64,000 bases of DNA from Palsa-504 sp963790065 (GTDB taxonomy: Bacteria; Actinomycetota; Actinomycetes; Streptosporangiales; Streptosporangiaceae). Shown here in pieces: positions 15,826-24,838 of this stretch (positions within the stretch are counted from its first letter, which is position 1; each line of letters starts with the position of its first letter). A program made the translations under genes and the position numbers. A model generated the notes under the pieces. The model ran no database searches and was not told the DNA's origin. It saw only the letters and a list, made by a program, of their open reading frames with translations. The stretch is from NCBI GenBank assembly GCA_963790065.1, contig CAWBNK010000026.1, forward strand, positions 13,027 to 77,026, written 5' to 3'.

Positions 15826-18324
15826 ATGACGCTTACTGACTTGCTGCCTGCGACGCCCGACCCGGACGCCGTCTTCGACGCCTTCGCCGGGTGGTCCAAG
15901 CGGCGCGGGCTGGCGCTGTACCCGCACCAGGAGGAAGCGCTCATCGAGATCGTGTCGGGGGCGAACGTCATCTTGTCCACCCCCACCGGGTCGGGCAAGA
16001 GCCTGGTCGCCGCGGGCGCCCACTTCGCCGCGCTGGCAGACGGCAGGCGCACCTTCTACACCGCGCCCATCAAGGCGCTGGTATCGGAGAAGTTCTTCGA
16101 CCTGTGCGACGCGTTCGGCCCGGCCCAGGTCGGCATGATGACCGGGGACGGCAGCGTGAACCCGCAGGCCCCGATCATCTGCTGCACCGCGGAGGTGCTG
16201 GCCAGCATCGCGCTGCGGGACGGCGCCGAGGCCGACGTCGGCCAGGTGGTGATGGACGAGTTCCATTTCTACGCCGACCCCGATCGCGGCTGGGCGTGGC
16301 AGGTACCTCTGCTCGAACTCCCCCGCGTGCAGTTCGTGCTGATGTCCGCGACGCTGGGAGACGTCAGCAGGTTCGAGGAGGACCTGACCAGGCGCACCGG
16401 CCGACCAACCGCCGTCATCCACTCCGCCGAGCGCCCGGTGCCGCTGGTCTTCTCCTTCGTCACCGAGCCGCTGCACGAGACGCTGAAGGAGCTGCTCAGC
16501 ACGGGTCAGGCGCCTATTTACGTGGTGCACTTCACCCAGGCGGCCGCCTTGGAGCAGGCGCAGGCGCTGATGAGCATCAACGTCTGCACCCGCGCGGAGA
16601 AGGACGCCATCGCCGACCTGATCGGCGACTTCCGGTTCGCGGCCGGCTTCGGCAAGACCCTGTCCCGGCTGGTGCGGCACGGCCTCGGCGTCCATCACGC
16701 CGGCATGCTGCCCAAGTACCGCCGGCTGGTGGAGACCCTGACCCAAGCCGGGCTGCTGAAGGTCATCTGCGGCACCGACACCCTGGGCGTGGGCATCAAC
16801 GTCCCGATCCGCACCGTCCTGTTCACCGCGCTTTCCAAGTACGACGGGAACAAGACCCGGCTGCTGCAGGCGCGCGAGTTCCACCAGATCGCCGGCCGGG
16901 CCGGCCGGGCCGGGTACGACACGTCCGGCCGGGTGGTGGTCCAGGCGCCTGAGCATGTGGTCGAGAACGAGCGCGCCCTGGCCAAGGCAGGGGACGACCC
17001 GAAGGCGCGGCGCAAGGTGGTGCGGAAGAAGCCGCCCGAGGGAATGGTCTCCTGGGGCAAGCCGACCTTCGAACGCCTCGTCGCCGCCGATCCAGAACCG
17101 CTGACGTCGAGCTTCAAGGTCACGCACGCGATGGTGCTCAACGTCATCGACCGTCCGGGCGACGCGTTCGCCGCCATGCGCCACCTGCTGACCGACAACC
17201 ACGAGGACCGCGCGGCCCAGCGCAAGCACATCCACCAGGCGATCGCGATCTACCGCGCGCTGCTGGCCGGCGGTGTGGTGGAACGCCTGGACGAGCCGGA
17301 CGCGGATGGCCGCATGGTCCGGCTCACCGTTGACCTGCAGTTCGACTTCGCGCTCAACCAGCCGCTATCGCCGTTCGCGCTGGCCGCCATCGAGATTCTC
17401 GATCGCGAGTCGCCGTCCTACCCGCTGGACGTGCTGTCGGTCATCGAGTCAACGCTGGACAACCCGCGTCAGGTGCTGTCCGCCCAGCAGTTCAAGGCGC
17501 GCGGGGAGGCCGTGGCCCAGATGAAGGCGGACGGCGTCGACTACGAGACGCGGCTGGACCTGCTGGACTCGGTCACCTACCCCAAGCCGCTGGCGGACCT
17601 GCTCGAGGGCGCGTACAACATCTACCGGCGCGGCCACCCCTGGGTGGCCGACTACGAGGTATCGCCGAAGTCGGTGGTCCGCGACATGTACGAGCGGGCG
17701 CTGACCTTCACCGAGTACGTCGGTTTCTACGGGCTGTCCCGCTCCGAGGGCCTGGTGCTGCGCTACCTGGCCGACGCCTACAAGGCCCTGCGCCAGACCG
17801 TGCCCGACGAGGCCAAGACCGAAGAGCTGAGCGACCTGATCGAATGGCTGGGCGAGATCGTCCGCCAGGTCGACTCCAGCTTGATCGACGAGTGGGAACG
17901 GCTGCGCAACCCGCTGGCCGACCCGGCTACCGTGGCGGAGACGCGGCCCGCCACGGTTACCACCAACGTCCGCGCCTTCCGGGTGCTGGTGCGCAATGCC
18001 CTGTTCCAGCGGGTCAGGCTGGCCGCGCTCGGCCACTACGCCGAGCTCGGCGACCTGGACGCGTCCTGCGGATGGGATCAGGACGCATGGGCCGACGCGC
18101 TGGAGGGCTACTTCGAGGTGCACGACGAGATCGGCACCGGCCCGGACGCGCGCGGCCCGGGTTTGCTGATCATCGACCAGCAGCCGGGCCACTGGGTCCT
18201 CCGGCAGATCTTCGACGATCCCGCGGGCGATCACGACTGGGGCATCAGCGCCATCGTCGACCTGGCTGCCTCGGACGAGGCAGGCTCGGCCGTGCTGCGG
18301 ATCACCGACGTCGGCCAGCTCTAG
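15826..18324 (+). CDS. DEAD/DEAH-box helicase with C-terminal DUF3516-type region
   Basis: 832 residues, start ATG 15826 (MTLTDLLPATPD). Superfamily 2 motifs in order: Q-like YPHQEEAL, Walker A STPTGSGKS, TAPIKALVSEK (Ia), DEFH box (VVMDEFHFYAD), MSATLGD (III), HHAGMLPKYRR, GTDTLGVGINVP (V) and QIAGRAGRAGYDTSG (VI). About 450 further residues match the actinobacterial DUF3516 helicase type, whose members are thought to act on RNA. It is ATP-dependent and cytoplasmic. Complete and intact. It stands alone; nothing nearby suggests a dedicated partner. Confidence 0.9.
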   Translation: MTLTDLLPATPDPDAVFDAFAGWSKRRGLALYPHQEEALIEIVSGANVILSTPTGSGKSLVAAGAHFAALADGRRTFYTAPIKALVSEKFFDLCDAFGPAQVGMMTGDGSVNPQAPIICCTAEVLASIALRDGAEADVGQVVMDEFHFYADPDRGWAWQVPLLELPRVQFVLMSATLGDVSRFEEDLTRRTGRPTAVIHSAERPVPLVFSFVTEPLHETLKELLSTGQAPIYVVHFTQAAALEQAQALMSINVCTRAEKDAIADLIGDFRFAAGFGKTLSRLVRHGLGVHHAGMLPKYRRLVETLTQAGLLKVICGTDTLGVGINVPIRTVLFTALSKYDGNKTRLLQAREFHQIAGRAGRAGYDTSGRVVVQAPEHVVENERALAKAGDDPKARRKVVRKKPPEGMVSWGKPTFERLVAADPEPLTSSFKVTHAMVLNVIDRPGDAFAAMRHLLTDNHEDRAAQRKHIHQAIAIYRALLAGGVVERLDEPDADGRMVRLTVDLQFDFALNQPLSPFALAAIEILDRESPSYPLDVLSVIESTLDNPRQVLSAQQFKARGEAVAQMKADGVDYETRLDLLDSVTYPKPLADLLEGAYNIYRRGHPWVADYEVSPKSVVRDMYERALTFTEYVGFYGLSRSEGLVLRYLADAYKALRQTVPDEAKTEELSDLIEWLGEIVRQVDSSLIDEWERLRNPLADPATVAETRPATVTTNVRAFRVLVRNALFQRVRLAALGHYAELGDLDASCGWDQDAWADALEGYFEVHDEIGTGPDARGPGLLIIDQQPGHWVLRQIFDDPAGDHDWGISAIVDLAASDEAGSAVLRITDVGQL

Positions 18325-18563
18325 GGACGCCGATTTTCAAAGAACGCCACGTCTTGCGGGCCAGGCCACCCCACTGAATGTTTGGCGTGCCGTTGGCGGC
18401 CTTACCTACGACGGGTCTCCACTCGTGCGCGGGCACCAGGCCCGGCTCGCACCTGATTCTTGACGGATCAGTCCCCAGGACATGCTTTCAGCCAGTGGGT
18501 GCTCCACCCCGGAAGACCTCCCGCATGCCGCAGGGGCGTGGCGGAGACCGCTGGCCGGGGCTG

Positions 18564-19973
18564 TCATGGGGTGGCGTACCGGGCGAGCAGCGGGATGAGA
18601 ACCTGGGCGTCGGGGCTGCCCCAGCCGGTGACCGGGTCCCAGCCCGGGCCTGCCCGGTAGCCGGTGATCGTCGTGGGGGGGAACTCGGCCGTGTTGCTGT
18701 TACCGGCGGTGACGTCGTGGAAGGCCTGGTGGTACCGCGAGCTGCGGGCGATCTGGTAGATGGCCGGGTTGACGAAGCCGAGGTGGCGCTGAGCGTACTG
18801 GTCGGCGAGGGCGATGATCCCTGCCCACAGGGGCGCGCTCGCGCTCGTGCCGGCGTGCCCGCTGATCATGTAGCCCCCGCCGCCATTGCTCGTGATGACC
18901 GCTATGCCGGTGACAGGGTCGCCGTCGGCGGCGACGTCGGGGACGCCGCGCATTGAGCCAATGCCCTGGACGCCGTTCTGATAGGAGGGTCGGCGGAAGA
19001 GATGGCTGAACCCTCCGCCGGATGCCTGGAAGGCACTGCCGGGGCTGCCATCGGGCAGCCCCCAGGCGGTCTCGCTGATCCGGGCGCCGGTCGTGTGGCT
19101 CGCGTCGAGGGTGGTGCCTCCGGCGCTGAGGACGAGCGGGTCGGAGGCGACGAGGGTGACTTCCTTTCTCGGGGTGAAGCCGCTCATGCTGCCGCCGAGG
19201 GCGTCGATGAGGGCGCACGGCTCCCCCGCCGCGCCGGTGTCGCCCGTGGCCGCGACGACGGTCACGTGGTGGTCGGCATCGGCTTGGAGCGCGGCGTTCA
19301 GCTGGGTGAGCTGGGCATCGTCGACACAGTGCTCCCCGCCGATCTGGCCGGCCGGGCTGAGGGAGATGATGCCGCCCTCCGAGGCGCCCAGCCGCAAGGC
19401 GGCGACCGAGGCCGCCACTGCCTGGCCGGCACTGTCCAGGGAGGTCCCTTTGACCAAGACGATGGTGAGCGCGGCGCGAGGAGCGATCGCGTGGACCACC
19501 TCGGCGTCCAGGACCTCCTCCCCGAAGGCGAGCCAGGGGTGCGCCGGGCCGGGGAAAGTGCTCACCACCTTAAGGCGCGGCGCCGGCAGGTGGAACAGGC
19601 GGTCGAAGGCAGCGAAGTCCTGGCGCAGGTCAGTAACCAGGGGCGGGTTCAGCTGCGTTTCGGCGAGTTCCGGCAGCACCACGGTCTCGCCGCTGCCGTC
19701 GATCCCGCGCTGGAGGAGCGACTGGACGCCGTAGGCGACCTCAAGCTGCTGCGGCGTATAACAGGTCGCGACGGAGTTGCAGTCTGCCGTTGAGCTGGGG
19801 GGCGGGCTCGCGGACGACGACGGCTTGGCCGTTCCGTGAGCCGCGGCAGCCCCGGTGACGGCCGTTTGCGCCGGGCCGCAGGCCGCGACGAGCAGCCCTA
19901 TCGCCATGGCCAGGCTGGACACACGGCCCGGCAGCCGACGGCACCGCGCGATGCCCGGACCGAACCCGACCAT
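18564..19973 (-). CDS. Sedolisin/kumamolisin-like S53 serine-carboxyl protease, lipoprotein
   Basis: 469 residues. The N-terminal signal ends in the lipobox LLVAAC (Cys32), so the protein should be lipid-anchored outside the cell. S53 features: Glu/Asp dyad in FGEEVLDAEVVHAIAP (Glu152/153, Asp156), the SGGGFSHLFRRPSYQ segment, DVAADGDPVTG and the nucleophile in AGTSASAP (Ser377). The usual large activation prodomain is missing; only about 60 Ser/Pro-rich linker residues precede the catalytic domain, so it may be made without a classic propeptide. SD GGAGG is 6 bp before the ATG, and AT-rich tandem palindromes lie upstream. Confidence 0.85.
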   Translation of the reverse strand: MVGFGPGIARCRRLPGRVSSLAMAIGLLVAACGPAQTAVTGAAAAHGTAKPSSSASPPPSSTADCNSVATCYTPQQLEVAYGVQSLLQRGIDGSGETVVLPELAETQLNPPLVTDLRQDFAAFDRLFHLPAPRLKVVSTFPGPAHPWLAFGEEVLDAEVVHAIAPRAALTIVLVKGTSLDSAGQAVAASVAALRLGASEGGIISLSPAGQIGGEHCVDDAQLTQLNAALQADADHHVTVVAATGDTGAAGEPCALIDALGGSMSGFTPRKEVTLVASDPLVLSAGGTTLDASHTTGARISETAWGLPDGSPGSAFQASGGGFSHLFRRPSYQNGVQGIGSMRGVPDVAADGDPVTGIAVITSNGGGGYMISGHAGTSASAPLWAGIIALADQYAQRHLGFVNPAIYQIARSSRYHQAFHDVTAGNSNTAEFPPTTITGYRAGPGWDPVTGWGSPDAQVLIPLLARYATP

Positions 19974-20008
19974 ACTCGTCCTCCTGATGCCGCCTGCTAA
20001 ATATTCAG

Positions 20009-20029
20009 AGTATAATACTGAGTATACTC
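20009..20029. promoter_or_regulatory. Two abutting perfect palindromes in the protease promoter
   Basis: AGTATAATACT (20009-20019) directly followed by GAGTATACTC (20020-20029), within an AT-rich island about 35 bp upstream of the protease ATG. Read on the minus strand it also offers TATACT/TATTAT -10 boxes. Probable promoter with a repressor site. Confidence 0.55.
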
Positions 20030-20124
20030 GCCGTTCATCGCAGCATCAAGATCCGCTACTCACGCCAGAAGAGAATGCCTACGGCGCCGGCAAGACGACT
20101 CCAGCCCGCACGTGTGGTCTGTGT

Positions 20125-20214
20125 TTAGGGGAAGCATCCGCCCAGGTAGTAGTCATACATGCGGGCCACGTTCGGCGTGGAGACGTCAACGCCGGTCGGC
20201 GGCTGCCTCAGCAT
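20125..20214 (-). pseudogene. N-terminal remnant of a Methyltransf_19-type SAM methyltransferase
   Basis: A 29-codon ORF reads MLRQPPTGVDVSTPNVARMY then DYYLGG and stops. The phrase STPNVARMYDYYLGG is the hallmark N-terminus of the ~270-residue actinobacterial SAM-dependent methyltransferases (usually followed by KDNF). Everything after Gly-Gly is lost. It is a decayed relic in the 402-bp gap 19974-20376, where no other gene is evident. Confidence 0.6.
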
Positions 20215-20376
20215 GACCCGCCCGTGCATGACCTCGACGAGGCAGCCGAGCGCGAGATAGAACTTCTGCTGCTCGTCCGCGTGAACTGGTCGAAATCTCC
20301 CCCTCGCGATGGTCGGCGATCTTGCCGATTCCGGTGGGCTTGCTGAGTCAGGCTGTTGATGTTATGAGCTTGGCCT

Positions 20377-21246
20377 ATGAGCGTGCGGCCGACCGCGCGG
20401 CGGAGGTGTGGCATCTGGGCCTCCGCCGTGGCGGCCGTCATGCTGGCCGGGCTGGCCGCCGGGTGCTCTCATCAGTCCGCGGGCCCGCAGCGAGCTTCGG
20501 TGGAATCGTGCATCCAATTCGGCATCAGCGCCATCAAGCATCACGTCACCGTCACCTCGGTACCGGCCGCATGCCAGGGCCTGACCAGAGCTCAGGTCAA
20601 CTTCGCGGTCGGCAGCGCATTGCACGTGATGGCTATCGGCCCGGGCGGAAAGGTGGGCCAGCGTAAACGCGTGGCGAAGTTCAGCCCTTTCCTGGCCCAC
20701 CTGGCCGCCTCGGTCCCCGAACAGCGCAGCCAGCCGCCCGTATCCGCACCGGCAGCCCAGCCGGCTCAGCCGGCTAGCCGGACCACACTCGGCCTGGTGG
20801 CCCTGGTTACCTGGCTTATCACGGCTGGGCTGGGCTCGGCGATGACGGTCCGGTGGATCGCCCACGGCGGCCTCCGGCGGGCCCGCGCCGGCCACGCTCA
20901 GGTCCCGCCAACGATGATCGTCGCGCACTTCGGGCTGGCCGTGACTGGCCTCCTGGCCTGGATCGCCTACCTGGTGACTGGCTTGACTAGCGTGGCCTGG
21001 ACCGCCAGCGGGCTCCTGCTGCCGGTGATCGGTCTCGGCATGGCCATGCTGATTCTCTCGCTCCCCGAGCGCTCCCTGGGGGCAATCCCGGCCGCGCAAG
21101 CCACTCCAGCCGACGCGGCACCCGGTCCTGTAATGGATGACCCACCGCCAGCCCGGCACCCGCCCACCCTGATCGTGGTGGCGCATGGCGTGTTCGCCAT
21201 GGCGACCATCTTGTTCGCAATTCTGGCCGCCGTTGGCCTCGGCTAG
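20377..21246 (+). CDS. Putative lipoprotein with C-terminal membrane domain, function unknown
   Basis: 289 residues. Signal with lipobox LAGLAAGC near residue 30, an extracytoplasmic part of ~100 residues with two Cys (ESCIQF, PAACQGL), a Pro/Ala linker, then four hydrophobic helices (about 137-160, 186-205, 210-230 and 268-289). A lipid-anchored head joined to a polytopic tail is an odd topology. The ATG could also be an internal start of a multi-pass protein. No family recognised. It is monocistronic by spacing, followed by the broken Ddn gene. Confidence 0.6.
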   Translation: MSVRPTARRRCGIWASAVAAVMLAGLAAGCSHQSAGPQRASVESCIQFGISAIKHHVTVTSVPAACQGLTRAQVNFAVGSALHVMAIGPGGKVGQRKRVAKFSPFLAHLAASVPEQRSQPPVSAPAAQPAQPASRTTLGLVALVTWLITAGLGSAMTVRWIAHGGLRRARAGHAQVPPTMIVAHFGLAVTGLLAWIAYLVTGLTSVAWTASGLLLPVIGLGMAMLILSLPERSLGAIPAAQATPADAAPGPVMDDPPPARHPPTLIVVAHGVFAMATILFAILAAVGLG

Positions 21247-21349
21247 ACGCGGTAGTGCCGCCGCCCGGCCGGTCTCAAGGCCTGGGACGCTGCATCTAGG
21301 GTTACGTCATGGACGTGCAGCATTATCTGGCCGACATCAGCCTGAAACC

Positions 21350-21770
21350 ATGAGCCGGGTGCATCGGGCCATCGTTCAGCTCAGCGGCGGCAAGATACTC
21401 GGCTCGGCCTTCGGGATGCCGGTCGTCGAATTGCACACGGTGGGGCGCAACTCGGGCCGACCGCGCTCCACCATGCTCACCGCCCGGTCATCGACGGTGA
21501 CCGGGTTGTCTTGGTGGCTTCCAAGGGTGCGATGACCGTGACCCTGACTGGTACCGCAACCTGCTCGTCCACCCGGACATCGAGCTGACGATACCGGCCG
21601 CGCCGGCCGATGCGGGCCCCCCCGTCGCCGGAGGAAAAGGCGGAGCTGTGGCCCCGGGTCGTGGCGGCCTACCAGGGCTACGGCAGCTACCAGCACCGCA
21701 CCATCGTGACATCCCGCTGGTCATCTGCGACCGCGCTGAACGCACGCTTGGCGCTCGTCTGTACCGGTCA
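21350..21770 (+). pseudogene. Deazaflavin (F420)-dependent nitroreductase, Ddn family, multiply frameshifted
   Basis: The 5' part reads MSRVHRAIVQLSGGKILGSA then PVVELHTVGRNSGRPRSTML, the Ddn F420-binding signature. Homology then jumps frame at ~21485 (PVIDGDRVVLVASKG), ~21530 (DDRDPDWYRNLLVHPDIELT), ~21605 (PEEKAELWPRVVAAYQGYG) and ~21710 (DIPLVICDRAERTLGARL). At least four shifts in 400 bp mean the gene is broken. Intact relatives use reduced F420 to reduce quinones or nitro compounds. A 14-codon ORF at 21309-21353 overlaps its ATG. Confidence 0.8.
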
Positions 21771-21824
21771 CCAGGTCACCGTAACCGGCGGGCGCTTCGC
21801 CAGGTCACCGTAACCGGCGGGCGC

Positions 21825-22297
21825 TCAGCCAGCGCCGCTCGCGGCCAGGGCGGTTTCGATGTCGGCACGGTGCTCATCTGCATGCCGGGCGGCGATCTGC
21901 GCCAGGCGCCGCACCCGGCCATCCCCGGCGGCTAGGTCGGCGGGGCTGAGCCCCGCAACCAGCACGCTGATGGCCTCTCCGCTGCGGCGCAAGTGCTCTG
22001 TAGCCTCGGTTTTGCTCACCGCCGTGGCGTCGCGGGCATGCTGGGCGTTGAGAGCGTCCACCACGCTGCCGTTCACCTCGACCGACTGCCCCGCGACGAA
22101 CTGGCTGATCCAGCCGGCCATGTACTCATACGCGTGCGCGACGTGATCCACGACCACCGCCACCGGCCGGGGGTCTGCGTTCAGGGCGCCGCGCCCCATT
22201 CCTCGTCGCTGCAGCCGCTCACGAAGCCGATCATCCGTTCCCTGGCCGCGTCAATATCCGCCGCATACGCCGCCGGATCCCGCTCATCATCTGTCAC
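21825..22297 (-). CDS. DinB-like / maleylpyruvate-isomerase-type protein (one frameshift)
   Basis: The N-terminus from GTG 22297 reads TDDERDPAAYAADIDAARER and then IGFVSGCSDEEWGAAP before a stop. One base out of frame the fold continues: VVVDHVAHAYEYMAGWI (first His), then HLRRSGEAISVLVAGLSPAD and the His pair ARHADEHRADIETAL. This is the four-helix DinB superfamily with three metal-binding His. Without the shift near 22195 it would be about 157 residues, normal for small members. These proteins are often mycothiol- or bacillithiol-dependent transferases; the role here is unknown. Confidence 0.6.
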
Positions 22298-22349
22298 GAA
22301 GGCCGCCCTGCAAATTGGAATGACTAGGGGAGATGCCGTCTAGGGTGCA

Positions 22350-23327
22350 CTAGCTGAAGCGTGCCCGGATCAGGCGGGGAAGAACCGCCGGTCCGGTGAT
22401 GGGACGGAACCGGGTGGCCGCCGCGTGCAGGGCCTGGTACTCATCCTCGGTGAGATCGATGCTGGCGGCGGCGACGTTGCTCTCGAGCTGCTGCACGCTC
22501 GATGCGCCCGGTATGGCGACTACGGCGGGCGAGTGGATAACCCAGGCCAGGGCGATCTGGGCCGGCGTGGCGGAATGCGCGTCCGCCACCTGGCGCAGGG
22601 TAGCGATCAGGTCGCCGGCCCGGTCAAGGTTCTCGGGCAGGAAGAGCGGGTTGGTGGCCCGGAGGCGGTTCGCCGGCCGGCTGTCCCGGTGGTACTTGCC
22701 GGATAGGAGCCCCTGGGCGAGCGGGCTGTAGGCGATCACGAGGTGACCGGTCGATTCGGCGAACGGCAGCAGGTCACGCTCTGGGGACCGGTCGACGAGG
22801 TTGTAGCGGACCTGGTTGCTCAGCACCCGGCTGCCCAGCGCGTGCTCGGCGGCACGCCAGCGATCCAGGGAGTAATTGCTGACGCCGACCTCGCTCACCA
22901 AGCCAACCCGCTGCAGCGCGCGCATGCCGCGCATGATCGTCCCGTCCTTGACCAGCGGATTGGCCTGGTGCACCTGGTACAGGTCGAGCCGGCGGGTGCC
23001 GAGCCGGTTCGCGCTGGCCACCGCGCGCTGCTCGACGACCGGGGCGACCGGCAGGAGCGGGAAGATCTTCGTCGCCAGGAAGACCGACTCCCGGTCTTCG
23101 CCGATCGCCTGGCCGAGGATCCGCTCGCTGCGCCCGAAACCGTAGATCTCGGCGGTGTCGAACAAGGTGACTCCCAGCTCGACCGCCCGGCGGACGATGG
23201 CGTGCGCCTCCTGCCCGGCATACGACTGGCCGTATCCCCACTCCCGGGAGCCGAACTGCCAGGTGCCCAGCCCGATCCGGGAAATCTTGGTGGTAGCAGG
23301 GTCGGTGGCGGTGCTCAGATAACGCAT
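22350..23327 (-). CDS. Aldo/keto reductase
   Basis: 325 residues, intact. AKR motifs: RIGLGTWQFG, LFDTAEIYGFGRSERILG (Asp, Tyr), FLATKIFP (Lys), DLYQVHQANP (His), VGVSNYS, NQVRYNLVDR, VIAYSPLAQGLLSGKYH and IPGASSVQQLESN. It differs from the reductase at 6329 throughout, so the two are not recent duplicates. Substrate unknown; the subgroup resembles L-glyceraldehyde-3-phosphate/auxin-induced-type reductases. The deaminase gene lies upstream on the same strand with a 63-bp gap. Confidence 0.9.
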   Translation of the reverse strand: MRYLSTATDPATTKISRIGLGTWQFGSREWGYGQSYAGQEAHAIVRRAVELGVTLFDTAEIYGFGRSERILGQAIGEDRESVFLATKIFPLLPVAPVVEQRAVASANRLGTRRLDLYQVHQANPLVKDGTIMRGMRALQRVGLVSEVGVSNYSLDRWRAAEHALGSRVLSNQVRYNLVDRSPERDLLPFAESTGHLVIAYSPLAQGLLSGKYHRDSRPANRLRATNPLFLPENLDRAGDLIATLRQVADAHSATPAQIALAWVIHSPAVVAIPGASSVQQLESNVAAASIDLTEDEYQALHAAATRFRPITGPAVLPRLIRARFS

Positions 23328-23390
23328 GAATTCAGTGTCCGCCCCGCGGCCGCGGGGGGCGTGGCCAGGGGCCGGCCCGGTCCATGACTT

Positions 23391-23891
23391 CTACCATCTG
23401 AGCTGAGCGATCTGGTCGTAGTCAGCCGAGGAGTATCCGACCAGCCCGTCTGACAGGGCGAAGATCCACTCCGCCACACCCAGCGACAACGCGAGGCGAC
23501 TGCAGCGGGCACAGAAGTGCGGCTTGTCCAGCCGGACCGAGTCATCAGCCTCGAGCCGCACGTATATCAGCTTCGATCCCTGCAGCATCCGCCAGCCGTC
23601 ACCCTCACGGGCCAGCGTGATCGCGCGCTGCTCCGCATGGGTCCGGCAGCGGTCATGGTGGGCGGACTCGCCGAACTTGCAGTAGCAATGATCTTCCCCG
23701 GGGAACGGCACGCCGTTAGTTCCCCAGGCCAGCAGACTGCCGTCCTTCACCAGGACCGCCGCATACCGCGTCTGCGCATGGGAATCCCTGGCCAGTTCCG
23801 CCGCCCGATGCACCATCTGTTCCGCCACATGGCTGTCGTGGCGTTTCAGCGGCCGCCATTGAGGCTCTTGCCCTGGTTGCATGCCCACCAC
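23391..23891 (-). CDS. Cytidine/deoxycytidylate deaminase-like zinc protein
   Basis: 166 residues. Zinc-deaminase motifs: THAEQRA (His85, catalytic Glu87) and, 40 residues later, PHFCARC (Cys127, Cys130), where the usual PCxxC has Phe before the first Cys. Between the N-terminal helix and the HAE motif is an insert rich in Cys/His (PGEDHCYCKFGESAHHDRC). This suggests a second metal site or a variant substrate pocket. Likely hydrolytic deamination of a cytosine- or guanine-type ring; the exact substrate cannot be told. Same strand as the aldo/keto reductase. Confidence 0.75.
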   Translation of the reverse strand: MVGMQPGQEPQWRPLKRHDSHVAEQMVHRAAELARDSHAQTRYAAVLVKDGSLLAWGTNGVPFPGEDHCYCKFGESAHHDRCRTHAEQRAITLAREGDGWRMLQGSKLIYVRLEADDSVRLDKPHFCARCSRLALSLGVAEWIFALSDGLVGYSSADYDQIAQLRW

Positions 23892-23954
23892 CTCTTCGCA
23901 GCGAAGGCTATTCTGCCCGAGAGGTCGGCGTCCGGGCGGGGTGCCCTGCGTCGG

Positions 23955-24365
23955 TCATCGTGGAACGCCGGGGGCATCGGCGGGCCATTCACCAGGGACG
24001 TCATACGCCTCGTCGTCGCCCGGCCAGGGCGGCATCGTCACGCCGACCGCCGCCAGCGGGCCGTCACCGTCGGACCGGAACTGGAAATGCGTGCCCGCGG
24101 GAATGGACACGCAGGTACCGGGGCGCAGCGGGACGGTCTCCTGCCGCTCCGCCTGGCGCCGCCACATCTGGCCCTGTCCGGCCAGGATGTACCAGATCTC
24201 ATCCACCGCGCGGTGGGCCACCGCCCGCGAGATCCGGCCCGCTCCCAGCTCGAAGTGGGCCATCGAGCCGCGGCCGAGCCGCAGCAGAACCCGTACGTCC
24301 GAACCATCAGGTGCGACGGCATCGGGAGCGTCCGGCCGTTGCATGGTGTCAAAATCGGTGTCCAC
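23955..24365 (-). CDS. Cupin-domain protein
   Basis: 136 residues from GTG 24365, chosen because GGAGG sits a few bases upstream (the frame is open further up to 24419). Cupin motif 1: AHRAVDEIWYILAGQGQMWR (His and Glu ligands). Motif 2: PGTCVSIPAGTHFQFRSDG (His). A single small barrel with a Trp/Pro-rich C-terminus (MPPWPGDDEA). Such proteins serve as dioxygenases, isomerases or sensors; no clear assignment. It is separated from the SnoaL gene by a strong hairpin. Confidence 0.8.
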   Translation of the reverse strand: MDTDFDTMQRPDAPDAVAPDGSDVRVLLRLGRGSMAHFELGAGRISRAVAHRAVDEIWYILAGQGQMWRRQAERQETVPLRPGTCVSIPAGTHFQFRSDGDGPLAAVGVTMPPWPGDDEAYDVPGEWPADAPGVPR

Positions 24366-24425
24366 ACATCCTCCGCACGCCAGACCTCTGCCTCCCGCCG
24401 ACCCTAGCGGAAGGGACATAGACCC

Positions 24426-24462
24426 GGCCGCCGTCTCCCGCCTTTAGCGGGAGACGGCGGCC
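24426..24462. terminator. Perfect 16-bp GC hairpin (terminator of the SnoaL-like gene)
   Basis: GGCCGCCGTCTCCCGC, loop CTTTA, then the exact complement. It starts 10 bp after the stop of the minus-strand SnoaL-like gene (24473). A U-tract is absent, as is usual for actinobacterial hairpin terminators. Confidence 0.75.
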
Positions 24463-24472
24463 GTCCTGGCGG

Positions 24473-24838
24473 TCAGTAGCTGGCGGGAGTGTTGCGGATG
24501 ACGATCAGGCTGACGATCTTGCCGTCGCGGACGGTGAAGTAGTTGGTCAGGATGATCTCGTCCGGCAGGTTCGTCTTGTCATAGGTACCGTCGTAGCGGC
24601 CGCGGACGATGGTGTCGCCGTAGTGGTCGATGACCTCGGTGACCTCGATGGTCACGTGGTCGCCGACCATTTCCCTGGCGACCCAGCGGCGGATGGCCTC
24701 GGTACCCCAGAACTCCCGGTGGGCGTCGTTGACCAGGGCGTCGTCGGCGAAGGTAGCCACGATGGCGTCTTCGTCGAAGGCGTTGACAGCGGCGATGTGC
24801 TCGGCCACGACGGTCCCGAGGGCGGTGGTGCCGGTCAT
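24473..24838 (-). CDS. SnoaL-like / NTF2-fold protein
   Basis: 121 residues, intact. NTF2-like cone fold: N-terminal helix VVAEHIAAVNAFDEDAIVAT, then FADDALVNDAHREFWGTEAI and strands VTIEVTEVIDHYGDTIVRGR and ILTNYFTVRDGKIVSLIVIR. The family holds polyketide cyclases, isomerases and scavenging proteins; pocket residues do not point to one reaction. It is divergent from a MerR regulator, with a shared 128-bp promoter region, which is a common arrangement for MerR-controlled small enzymes. Confidence 0.8.
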   Translation of the reverse strand: MTGTTALGTVVAEHIAAVNAFDEDAIVATFADDALVNDAHREFWGTEAIRRWVAREMVGDHVTIEVTEVIDHYGDTIVRGRYDGTYDKTNLPDEIILTNYFTVRDGKIVSLIVIRNTPASY

